From: Bacillota bacterium
Lineage (GTDB): Bacteria; Bacillota; Clostridia; Christensenellales; Aristaeellaceae
Direction: 5' to 3'
Length of the DNA: 27,650 nucleotides
NCBI GenBank assembly: GCA_023402355.1
Contig: JAEXCG010000030.1
Coordinates: 1 to 27,650, forward strand
The position numbers and the translations under genes are program-made. The notes under the pieces were generated by a model, which was given only the letters and a program-made list of their open reading frames with translations, searched no databases and was not told the DNA's origin. Shown here piece by piece: positions 6,012 through 13,216 of the stretch; within the stretch, counting starts at the first letter, position 1; each line of letters opens with the position of its first letter.

Positions 6012-7547
6012 ATGAAAAAGGTTGTTTCCCTGGTACTGGCGGCGGTCATGGCGCTTGCGATGATCGCGGGCGCGGCGGCCGAGGACGCGGTGCAAACGGA
6101 GCCCGCCCGCTTCGTCATCCGCTCCAATTCCAACAAGGAAAACAAGACGGAAAACGACAAGATCAAGGCGCTGATCGAGGAAAAGTCGGGCATCGACTTC
6201 GAGGTCATCGTCGTGGCCGAGAACACCTGGGCAGAGAAGGTCAACGTCATGATCGCCGGCTCGGAGAAGTTCGACACCCTGAACCTGACCGCGAACAGCG
6301 GCGTCTGGTCCACCTACGCGGCCAACGGCGCGATCGTGCCCTACACGCAGGAGATGCTCGACACGTATCTGCCCAACGTGATGGCCATGATCCCCGAGGA
6401 CGCCTGGATTCCCTGCAAGGACGCCGAGGGCAACGTCTGGGCGCTGCCGCGCCACGAGTCGTTCACGGCGGGCGGCGTGCCCTCCATCCGCACGGACTGG
6501 CTGGAAAAGCTGAACATGGAAATGCCCACCACGCTCCCCGAGCTGGAGGCGTACTTTGAGGGCGTGAAGACCCAGGACGTCAACGGCAACGGCGACCCGA
6601 ACGACGAGTACGGCTACATTCCGTACTTCCAGAGCCTGTGGAACGGCCCGCTGCACGTCTACTACCTGGGCACCAAGGGCAACTGCGACAACGAGGACCG
6701 TTACCTGGCCGAGGACGGCACGGTGATGCCCTGGTACATGCACGAGAACGCCTGGGCGCTGGTTTCCAAGGGCGCGGAGTGGTACCAGAAGGGCTACATC
6801 AACCAGGACTACCTGACGATGACCAACGAGACCGCCAACGACATGGGCGCGACCGACCGCATCGGCATGTGCTCCGGCTGGTACAACATGGGCCTGCAGG
6901 GCACCTCCCGCCTGAAGGACGCGAACCCGGACAGCTCCTGCGCCTGGGCGGCGATTCCCAATTTCACCGACGCGCCCAGCGGCGTGGCCGCCTGGGGCGG
7001 AAACCCGACCTACATGGCCGAGGTCGCGCTCTCCGCGACCAGCACCGACCCGCAGTGGGCGCTCAAGCTGATCGACTGGATTTACGCCTCCGAGGAAAAC
7101 TACATGCTCGCGACCTACGGCATCGAGGGCGACCACTACGTCCTGAGCGAGGACGGCAAGACGTTCACCCAGCCGGACGGCGCGACCGACCGCTACATGC
7201 TCGAATACCAGCTGCTCGAGTGGTACGACTACGACAAGTACCCGGAACCCTACTTCTCCGAGGACAACTGGCGCACCTACACCGCCTGGCAGATGCGCGA
7301 GCAGATCGACGCGGGCATTCAGGCGATCCCGAGCTTTGACTATTACGTGCCCTACGACCTGAACGGCACGGACGCGGAATACCTCACGAACGACGCCGAC
7401 ACGCTGATCAAGGAAGCGATGGAAAAGACGCTCGTGGGCGAGCTGACCGAGGACGAATGGAACCAGACCGTGCAGACCGCCTGGGAGATCGACGGCCAGA
7501 TCCGCAGCGCCGTGTGGACGGAGCAGTACCACGCGTTCGTCGACTGA
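6012..7547 (+). CDS. Extracellular sugar-binding protein, LplA/YtcQ-like
   Basis: Solute-binding component of the adjacent importer, 511 residues, the usual length of the large LplA/YtcQ class. An upstream in-frame ATG at 5973 would add 13 residues before the signal peptide. ATG 6012 is preferred because AGAGGAGG lies 7 bases before it and the protein then begins MKKVVSLVLAAVMALAMIAG. The signal peptide appears to end in AAA-ED near residue 23 and has no lipobox cysteine, so signal peptidase I cleavage is predicted. Most Gram-positive binding proteins are lipoproteins, so its retention at the membrane is unexplained. The mature part is acidic and very rich in Trp and Tyr (for example NFTDAPSGVAAWGGNPTY, AYQ/LLEWYDYDKYPEPYF-type segments), as expected of carbohydrate binders. 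Last gene of the operon. Confidence 0.92.
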   Translation: MKKVVSLVLAAVMALAMIAGAAAEDAVQTEPARFVIRSNSNKENKTENDKIKALIEEKSGIDFEVIVVAENTWAEKVNVMIAGSEKFDTLNLTANSGVWSTYAANGAIVPYTQEMLDTYLPNVMAMIPEDAWIPCKDAEGNVWALPRHESFTAGGVPSIRTDWLEKLNMEMPTTLPELEAYFEGVKTQDVNGNGDPNDEYGYIPYFQSLWNGPLHVYYLGTKGNCDNEDRYLAEDGTVMPWYMHENAWALVSKGAEWYQKGYINQDYLTMTNETANDMGATDRIGMCSGWYNMGLQGTSRLKDANPDSSCAWAAIPNFTDAPSGVAAWGGNPTYMAEVALSATSTDPQWALKLIDWIYASEENYMLATYGIEGDHYVLSEDGKTFTQPDGATDRYMLEYQLLEWYDYDKYPEPYFSEDNWRTYTAWQMREQIDAGIQAIPSFDYYVPYDLNGTDAEYLTNDADTLIKEAMEKTLVGELTEDEWNQTVQTAWEIDGQIRSAVWTEQYHAFVD

Positions 7548-7600
7548 CGGCGCGAAGGAAACAAAGCTTTCAGCGGGGGCCCATGGGCTCCGGGAAATGC

Positions 7601-7630
7601 GCCGGCCGCGTTTGACGCGGCCGGCCTTTT
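7601..7630 (+). terminator. Rho-independent terminator of the sugar ABC operon
   Basis: Perfect 10-bp stem GCCGGCCGCG / CGCGGCCGGC around TTTGA, followed by CTTTT. It lies 53 bases past the binding-protein stop. Its loop and right arm contain the -35 box and spacer of the next promoter. Confidence 0.9.
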
Positions 7631-7640
7631 CGGATAAAAC
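7612..7640 (+). promoter_or_regulatory. Promoter of the Gld-type ABC exporter operon
   Basis: TTGACG (7612-7617), 17-base spacer, TAAAAC (7635-7640); matches of 5/6 and 4/6 to sigma-A boxes. It starts inside the loop of the preceding terminator hairpin and ends 25 bases before the ATPase ATG. Confidence 0.6.
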
Positions 7641-7665
7641 GGGACGACGGACGGAGGCCGGATAT

Positions 7666-8598
7666 ATGCTGCAGGTGGAAGACATCACGAAACGCTACGG
7701 GAATCATGAAGCCGTGCGCGGCGTCTCCTTCGAGGTGCGCAAGGGGCAGGTGACGGGCTTTCTGGGCCGGAACGGCGCGGGAAAGTCCACGACCCTGAAC
7801 ATCCTCGCGGGGTGCCTTGCGCCCACCTCGGGGCGCGTGCTCTTTTTGGGGCAGGACGCGCTGCGCCTTGGGGACGCCTATAAACAGGAGGTCGGCTACC
7901 TGCCGGAGATTCCGCCGCTCTATCCGGACCTGACGGTTCGGGAGTACCTGTCCTTCGTCTGCGGGCTCAAACGGGTCCGCCGGCGCGCGCGGGGGAGCCA
8001 CGTCGAGGAGGTGTGCGCGCTGACGGGCCTTTTAGAGCAGCAGGGCAGGCTCATCCGCAATCTCTCGAAGGGGTACCGCCAGCGCGTCGGGCTCGCGCAG
8101 GCGCTCGTCGGCAATCCGGAGCTCATCATTCTGGACGAACCGACCGTGGGCCTCGACCCGCAGCAGATGGTGGACATCCGCCGCCTCGTGCGGGCGCTGG
8201 GGCGGGACCACGCGGTCCTCCTGTCCAGCCACATCCTGCACGAGATTCAGGACGTCTGCGACAGCGCCGTCATCATCAGAAAGGGACGGGTCGTCGCCGC
8301 GGGCGCCCTGGACGAGATCGCCGCGCGCCACCGCGAGGGCCACAGGCTCCGGGTGCGCGTGCAGGGCGCGGGCGCGAAGGCCGTGCTCGAGGCGCTGCCC
8401 GGGCTGCGGCGGCTTTCGCCCCTGCCCGCGCGCGAGCCGGACTGCCTGGACTTCCTCGTCGAGACGGAGGAGGACGTGGGCGGGCTGCTGGTGCGCTCGC
8501 TGCCTTTGGCGGGCTGCGGCCTGCGCATGCTGTACCCGATGGACGTGGAGCTGGAGGACATCTTCCTGCGGCTGACCGATGAGGAAGCGGAGGGATGA
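7666..8598 (+). CDS. ABC transporter ATPase, GldA-like
   Basis: Nucleotide-binding subunit of an ABC-2 type exporter, 310 residues. Walker A GRNGAGKS is at 34-41, signature LSKGYRQR at 133-140, Walker B LIILDEPT at 153-160, D-loop GLDP following, and the switch His in LLSSHI at about 189. The C-terminal ~80 residues form the usual extra domain of GldA/CcmA-like ATPases (DVELEDIFLRLTDEE end). The open frame extends upstream to 7597, but ATG 7666 follows GGAGG and starts MLQVEDITKRYG, the normal family N-terminus. It is first in an operon with a GldF-like permease and GldG-like and DUF4340-like proteins, which points to the Gld/NosY-type ABC-auxiliary class rather than a drug exporter. Substrate unknown. 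Confidence 0.94.
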   Translation: MLQVEDITKRYGNHEAVRGVSFEVRKGQVTGFLGRNGAGKSTTLNILAGCLAPTSGRVLFLGQDALRLGDAYKQEVGYLPEIPPLYPDLTVREYLSFVCGLKRVRRRARGSHVEEVCALTGLLEQQGRLIRNLSKGYRQRVGLAQALVGNPELIILDEPTVGLDPQQMVDIRRLVRALGRDHAVLLSSHILHEIQDVCDSAVIIRKGRVVAAGALDEIAARHREGHRLRVRVQGAGAKAVLEALPGLRRLSPLPAREPDCLDFLVETEEDVGGLLVRSLPLAGCGLRMLYPMDVELEDIFLRLTDEEAEG

Positions 8599-8602
8599 GG
8601 CG

Positions 8603-9331
8603 ATGACGAGCGTTTTCTGGCGCGAGCTGAAGCAGTACTTTCTGACGCCCACGGGCTACGTCTTCACGGGCATCTTCTGGCTGCTCGGCGCCGCCTTCTT
8701 CTTCCTGTACAACGTGCTCGCCGCCTCGTCCGATTTGAGCGCGCTGTTTGGCAACATGTCGTACCTCTTCATGATGATCGTGCCGCTGCTCACGATGCGG
8801 CTGCTGAGCGAGGAGCGGAGGAGCCGCACGGTGCAGCTGCTCTACTGCGCGCCGACGAGCCTTGCCCGCGTCGTGCTGGGCAAGTTCCTCGCCGCCTGCG
8901 CGGTGCTGCTCGTCGCGCTCGCGGGCACGTTCCTCTACGTCGCGGTCATCGGCCGCTACGCGCGGGTGTACGCCGGGCTCGTCTTTTCAAACTACCTGGG
9001 CTTCTTTTTGCTGTGCGCCTGCTACATCGCCGTCGGCCTTTTGATGAGCGCCGTCACGGAGAGCCAGATCACGGCCGCCGTGCTCACGTTCGGGGCGAAC
9101 ATGCTGCTGCAGCTCCTGGAGATGATCGCGCCCACGCTGCACGTGCCCTACCTGCCGTTTTTGCCCGACCTTCTGGGCGCGCTGTCGCTCAGCGCCCGCT
9201 TTGCGGACTTTAAAAGCGGCATGATCAAGCCCGCGTCCGTCGCGTACTACGCCGGGTTCGTGGCGGTCGCGCTGGGGCTGACGGTCTACCTGATGGACAG
9301 GCGGCGCTGGAGCGGAAAGGGGGCGGCCTGA
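8603..9331 (+). CDS. ABC-2 type permease, GldF-like
   Basis: Membrane subunit for the preceding ATPase, 242 residues with about six transmembrane helices (roughly residues 18-40, 50-70, 98-120, 126-147, 155-175 and 210-232). The N-terminus SVFWRELKQYFLTPTGYVF is the amphipathic start typical of GldF permeases, and MRLLSEERRSRTVQLLYCAPTS is the conserved cytoplasmic loop after the second span. ATG 8603 lies 4 bases past the ATPase stop with AGCGGAGGG upstream, so expression is tightly linked. A slightly longer in-frame version from 8579 would overlap the ATPase gene and is less likely. Confidence 0.92.
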   Translation: MTSVFWRELKQYFLTPTGYVFTGIFWLLGAAFFFLYNVLAASSDLSALFGNMSYLFMMIVPLLTMRLLSEERRSRTVQLLYCAPTSLARVVLGKFLAACAVLLVALAGTFLYVAVIGRYARVYAGLVFSNYLGFFLLCACYIAVGLLMSAVTESQITAAVLTFGANMLLQLLEMIAPTLHVPYLPFLPDLLGALSLSARFADFKSGMIKPASVAYYAGFVAVALGLTVYLMDRRRWSGKGAA

Positions 9332-9333
9332 AC

Positions 9334-10782
9334 GTGCCAAGGATGAAAAGGGGCCGCGCCGGGCGCGCGCTCTCGCTGCGCGCACTGATGAAGCTTCTCG
9401 CGCTCGTCCTGTCCGCGCTGCTCGTGTGCGCGGCGGTGAGCGCTCTGCAGCGGCGCTATTCCCTGCAAATCGACCTGACGCCGACGGCCATTACGCGGCT
9501 TAGCGAGCAGACGCTGACGGTCCTTGCGGGGACGGAGGAGCCGGTGCGCATGCACCTCGTCTTTCAGGCCGCGACGGCGTCCGACCTTCGCGGGACGCTG
9601 GAGGCGATCGCGGGGCAGTACGCGGCGAAGGGAAGGGAGCTTACGGTGGACACGATCGACCCGGTGACGGAGCCCAACCGCCTCGCCGCCTTCAGGACGG
9701 GGGACGGCGCGATCGCCGAGGGCTCGGTCGTCGTGACCAACGCGGACGAGAGCCGCTTCAAGGTCGTACACGCGCGCGAGATGTACGCGTACGCGCGCAC
9801 GAAGTCCGGCGGCTACGCCCTCACGGGCGTGGATGCGGAGCAGAAGCTCACCTCCGCCGTCGCCTACGTGACGAGCGAGGACATGCCGCAGGTCCGCTTC
9901 CTGACGGGTCACGGCGAATTGTCCGCCGGGGACTGCGAAACGCTGGCCGCAAAGCTTTCGGCGGAGAACTACGAGGTGGCGGATTACGAGCTGCTCAAGG
10001 ACCCGGCGCTTCAAAGCGGCGATGTATTGCTGATCCTGTCGCCCGCGCGCGACCTGACGGAGCAGGAGGAAGCGGCGCTTCTGCGCTGGCTGGAGGAGGA
10101 CGGGCGGCTCTTCTTCGCCGTGGACGCGACGGCGGACATGGAGAAGCTGCCGCGCTTTGCGGAGCTCGCCGGGCGCTATTCGCTCTCGTTTGAGCCCGGC
10201 ATCGTCGTGGAGGCGGAGACGGCGGCGGACAACTGGATGAACTCGCCGCTCTACCTCGCGCCGGACGTGAACCGGGACGCGGCCGCGCTTTCCAGCTTGG
10301 CGGCGGACCGGCGCGTCGTCCTGCCCGGCGCGCGCGCCGTCGCCGGGCCGCAGATTCCGCTGTCCGGCTACACGTACGAGGCGCTGCTGACGACCTCCGC
10401 GGGCGCGTACGTCAAGCGCACGGACAGCGAGGCGTTCACGCGCGAGGCGGGCGACCCGGCGGGCCGCTGGCAGCTGGCCGTATCGGTCGAGCGCGCGCAG
10501 GAGACGGGCAGGACGCGCGCCGTCTTCATCGGCTCCCTGTACACCGCGATGGACAGCAGCCTGCTCTATTCGACGTACAACCTGGATCTGATGGCGAGCG
10601 CGCTGTCCTGGCTTTCGGAGCGCGAGAGCGGCCTCTCGATCCCCGTGCGCGAGATCGCGCAGACCGGCATGGCGATTCCCAGCGCGGCGGCCGCGTGGCG
10701 CATCCTCGCGCTGACGCTGGCGCTTCCGGCCGCCGCGGCGCTCGCCGGCGTCGCGGTGCAGATCAGGAGGCGCAGAAGATGA
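9334..10782 (+). CDS. GldG-like ABC transporter auxiliary protein
   Basis: 482-residue membrane protein with one N-terminal span (about residues 20-38, ALMKLLALVLSALLVCAAVS) and one near the C-terminus (about 457-476), leaving a large extracytoplasmic domain. The middle shows the pattern of the GldG/ABC_transp_aux family: a thioredoxin-like first part (EPVRMHLVFQA near 69-79), KLTSAVAYVTSEDMPQVRFLTGHGE around 171-195, then LLILSPARDLTEQEEAALLRWL (about 230-251). Such proteins accompany ABC-2 permeases and probably shape substrate handling outside the membrane. The start is GTG 9334, 2 bases after the permease stop, with AAAGGGGG about 11 bases upstream. ATG 9343 is an alternative with a badly spaced site. 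Its own stop overlaps the next start (ATGA). Confidence 0.85.
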   Translation: MPRMKRGRAGRALSLRALMKLLALVLSALLVCAAVSALQRRYSLQIDLTPTAITRLSEQTLTVLAGTEEPVRMHLVFQAATASDLRGTLEAIAGQYAAKGRELTVDTIDPVTEPNRLAAFRTGDGAIAEGSVVVTNADESRFKVVHAREMYAYARTKSGGYALTGVDAEQKLTSAVAYVTSEDMPQVRFLTGHGELSAGDCETLAAKLSAENYEVADYELLKDPALQSGDVLLILSPARDLTEQEEAALLRWLEEDGRLFFAVDATADMEKLPRFAELAGRYSLSFEPGIVVEAETAADNWMNSPLYLAPDVNRDAAALSSLAADRRVVLPGARAVAGPQIPLSGYTYEALLTTSAGAYVKRTDSEAFTREAGDPAGRWQLAVSVERAQETGRTRAVFIGSLYTAMDSSLLYSTYNLDLMASALSWLSERESGLSIPVREIAQTGMAIPSAAAAWRILALTLALPAAAALAGVAVQIRRRRR

Positions 10783-12197
10783 AAGAAGAGAGAGAAGCCC
10801 CCCTGCTCCGCCCGGCGGCGGAGCTTCGCAGGCAGCTTCCGCGCCGCGGCCCGCGCGCGCCCCGAATCGCCGCCGCCCTGGTCGCGCTCTTCCTCGCGGC
10901 GAGCGCCGTGCTGCTGCTCCCCGCAAAGGAGCCGCTCCCCGTGGAGGGACCCGCGCGGGAGGCCGAAAGCGGCTTTACACAGCTCGTCCCGGAGGGCGCG
11001 GGCACGCCCGTGGCCGCGCGGGTCGAGGCGCGGGGAGAGACCTACACCCTGCGCGCGGGGGCGGACGGAGACTATTCGCTGGCGGAGGACGCGCTCCCCG
11101 TCGACGCGGCGGCCGCAAGGCGCGTGCTGGGCTGCGGGGCGTCGCTGCTCGCCCGACAGCGTATAAAGACGCAGGACGCGGCGGCCTTTGGGCTCGACCC
11201 GGCGGGGGTGACGGCGGCCTTTACCTACGCGGACGGGCGCACGCTGACGCTTCGCCTGGGCGACGCGCCCGCCACGGGCGAGGGGCGCTACGCACAGGTG
11301 GAGGGGGTTGACGGCGTCTACGTCGTCAACCGCGCGCTCTACGAGACGCTGAGCGCGGGCAGCGGCGCGCTGGCGGCGCTGCCGGACCTTTCGGCGTTCC
11401 GGGCGGAGACGCTCCTTGAGGCGACGGTCACCCCGCGAGGCGGGGAGACGGTGAGCGTGGCGCGCGTGACGGAGGCAAATCCCTTTAACGCCGTCGCCCA
11501 GTTGACGGAGCCCATCCGCTACCCGGCGAGCTCTGAGCGCGCGGCGGAGCTCTTCCTCGCGGTCTGCGGGCTGAAGGCCGAGGGCTACGCGGGGCGCGCG
11601 ACGGGGCGGGAGGCGCTTTCGGCCTACGGGCTCGACGCGCCGCTCTTCACCCTGCGCCTGCTGGGCGCGGGCGGGGAGACCCTGGACGCGCAGGTCGGGG
11701 AGGCGGACGGCGCGCTGTACCTGCGCTTAGGCGGGGAAGACGCGGTCTACGCGCTCTCGCAGGACGCGGGGCGCATCCCCGAGATCGCGCGCGTGACCTA
11801 TCTGGCGGAGCAGCTTCCGGGCCTCGTGTCGCTCGCGGAGGTGGAGGCGCTGACGCTCCGGCGCGGCGGGGAGACGCACACGCTCCGGGTGGAGCGGCCG
11901 CAGACGGGCGCGGCGGTCTACCGCGTGGACGGGGCGGCGGTGGAGATGGAGGAATTTCGCCCTTACTATCAGGCGGCGATCGGCCTGCTCATCGACCGCA
12001 GGCGGAGCGAGGGGCAGCAGCTCGGCGCCTGCCGCGCGTCGTTTACCTATACCTTTACGGACGGCACGGAGTGGACGCTTCGCTTTCTGAACTGCGGCGA
12101 AGCCTACGACGCGGTGGAGCGGGACGGCGAGGCCGCGTTCCTGATCGCCCGCCGGAAGGTGGACGCCGTCTTTGACCGATTTACGGAGGAGGAATGA
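10779..12197 (+). CDS. DUF4340-like membrane-anchored protein
   Basis: 472 residues. Start ATG 10779 overlaps the previous stop (ATGA) and is preceded by AGGAGG. A single N-terminal span (about 30-48, after an Arg-rich cytoplasmic tail) anchors a large outer domain. The outer part is built of repeats of the DUF4340 kind: YTLRAGADGDYSLAEDALPVDAAA-type stretches, FGLDPAGVTAAFTYADGRTLTLRLGD near 138-163, and a second copy with YGLDAPLFTLRLLGAGGETL near 283-302. DUF4340 proteins regularly sit beside GldG-like proteins and ABC-2 permeases, so this is an accessory of the same complex. No catalytic motif is visible. Assignment is from the repeat pattern and context. Confidence 0.82.
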   Translation: MKEEREAPLLRPAAELRRQLPRRGPRAPRIAAALVALFLAASAVLLLPAKEPLPVEGPAREAESGFTQLVPEGAGTPVAARVEARGETYTLRAGADGDYSLAEDALPVDAAAARRVLGCGASLLARQRIKTQDAAAFGLDPAGVTAAFTYADGRTLTLRLGDAPATGEGRYAQVEGVDGVYVVNRALYETLSAGSGALAALPDLSAFRAETLLEATVTPRGGETVSVARVTEANPFNAVAQLTEPIRYPASSERAAELFLAVCGLKAEGYAGRATGREALSAYGLDAPLFTLRLLGAGGETLDAQVGEADGALYLRLGGEDAVYALSQDAGRIPEIARVTYLAEQLPGLVSLAEVEALTLRRGGETHTLRVERPQTGAAVYRVDGAAVEMEEFRPYYQAAIGLLIDRRRSEGQQLGACRASFTYTFTDGTEWTLRFLNCGEAYDAVERDGEAAFLIARRKVDAVFDRFTEEE

Positions 12198-13141
12198 GCG
12201 TGGACCGCATGACGCGCGTCCTTAGCGCCCTGCGGGACGAACCGGTGGACCGCCCGCCCGTGTGCTTCTGGCATCACTTTGGGGCCATCGGGCCCGAAGC
12301 GACCGTGCGGGAGCACGTGCGCTTTTACCGGGAGAGCGGGGAGGACATCCTGAAGATGATGTGCGACGAGTTCTTCATCTACCCCCTTCCCGAATCGCCG
12401 TCCGCGCAGGACCTGCTCTCGCTGCGCCCGCTGGGCAGGCAGAGCGCTTACATCTCCGGCCAGGTGGAGCGCGCCGCGCGCATCAACGAGGCGCTTGCGG
12501 GCGAGGCGTTCACCCTGTACAACGCCTTCTCGCCCTACGCCACGCTCAAGCACGCGCTCGGCGACGGGGAGAGCATGGCCCTGCTGCGCGCTAGCGAGCA
12601 GGCCGCGCTGCACGCGCTGGACGTCATCGCGGAGGACACCTGCCTGCTCATCGAGGGCATCCTGACGCAGACCGGCACGCGGGGTATGATGCTGCCCCTG
12701 CAGGGCGCGGAGCGGGGTCGCTTCACGCCGGAGGAGTACGCGCGGCTGATCGCGCCCAGCGACCGGCGCGTCGTCCTCTGCGCGGACGCGCTGTCGGACG
12801 CAAACCTGCTGCACCTGTGCGGCTGGGACGGCGTGCCCAACCAGCTTGACCTGTGGAAGGACTATCCGGGCCGCATCGTCAACTGGGCGGTGGGCGTGGA
12901 GGGGCTCAGCCTCGCGGCGGGGCGCGCGCTCTTCCCGGGCCGCGTGGTCATGGGCGGCTTTGACAATCGGGAGGGCGCGCTGCTGCACCGGGGAGAAAAG
13001 GAACGGATACGCGCGTTTACGCGCACGCTTTTGCGGGAGGCGGGCGCGGAGGGGCTTATCGTGGGCGCGGACTGCTCCCTGCCGCCGGACATCGACCCCG
13101 CGCGCATCCGCTGGGTGATCGAGGCGCTGGAAGAAGCCTGA
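12194..13141 (+). CDS. Uroporphyrinogen decarboxylase (URO-D) family protein
   Basis: 315-residue cytosolic TIM-barrel protein of the URO-D superfamily, which contains heme-pathway HemE and many cobalamin/corrinoid methyltransferases. Family-like parts are MTRVLSALRDEPVDRPPVCFWHH at the start (positions 6-28), TLYNAFSPYATLKHALG near 104-120, LHLCGWD near 203-209, and the closing pattern GLIVGADCSLPPDIDPARIRWVIEAL. The HemE N-terminal arginine motif (RQAGRY) is absent, so heme synthesis is unlikely. A methyltransferase or demethylase on a small molecule fits better, but no corrinoid protein gene is near. ATG 12194 overlaps the DUF4340-like stop (ATGA), with GGAGGA upstream, so it is translationally coupled to the ABC exporter operon. 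That link is unusual and its meaning is unknown. Confidence 0.85.
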   Translation: MSVDRMTRVLSALRDEPVDRPPVCFWHHFGAIGPEATVREHVRFYRESGEDILKMMCDEFFIYPLPESPSAQDLLSLRPLGRQSAYISGQVERAARINEALAGEAFTLYNAFSPYATLKHALGDGESMALLRASEQAALHALDVIAEDTCLLIEGILTQTGTRGMMLPLQGAERGRFTPEEYARLIAPSDRRVVLCADALSDANLLHLCGWDGVPNQLDLWKDYPGRIVNWAVGVEGLSLAAGRALFPGRVVMGGFDNREGALLHRGEKERIRAFTRTLLREAGAEGLIVGADCSLPPDIDPARIRWVIEALEEA

Positions 13142-13150
13142 AGATTTTGC

Positions 13151-13179
13151 TTGCCACATCGCGCGCTTTGGGCTATCAT
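13151..13179 (+). promoter_or_regulatory. Promoter of the GH51 arabinofuranosidase gene
   Basis: TTGCCA (13151-13156), 17-base spacer, TATCAT (13174-13179); 4/6 and 5/6 matches to sigma-A boxes. It begins 10 bases after the URO-D stop and would start transcription about 30 bases before the TTG start codon. Confidence 0.7.
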
Positions 13180-13216
13180 GGGGGAAAAGCTCAACCATAC
13201 GGGAGGCGAATATCCT

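Noticed and set aside
4098..7547. Search for the ATPase of the sugar importer and for glycosidases inside the operon
   Set aside because: None is present. The only ABC ATPase in the window (7666-8598) is of the GldA exporter type with its own promoter, so it should not be assigned to this importer.
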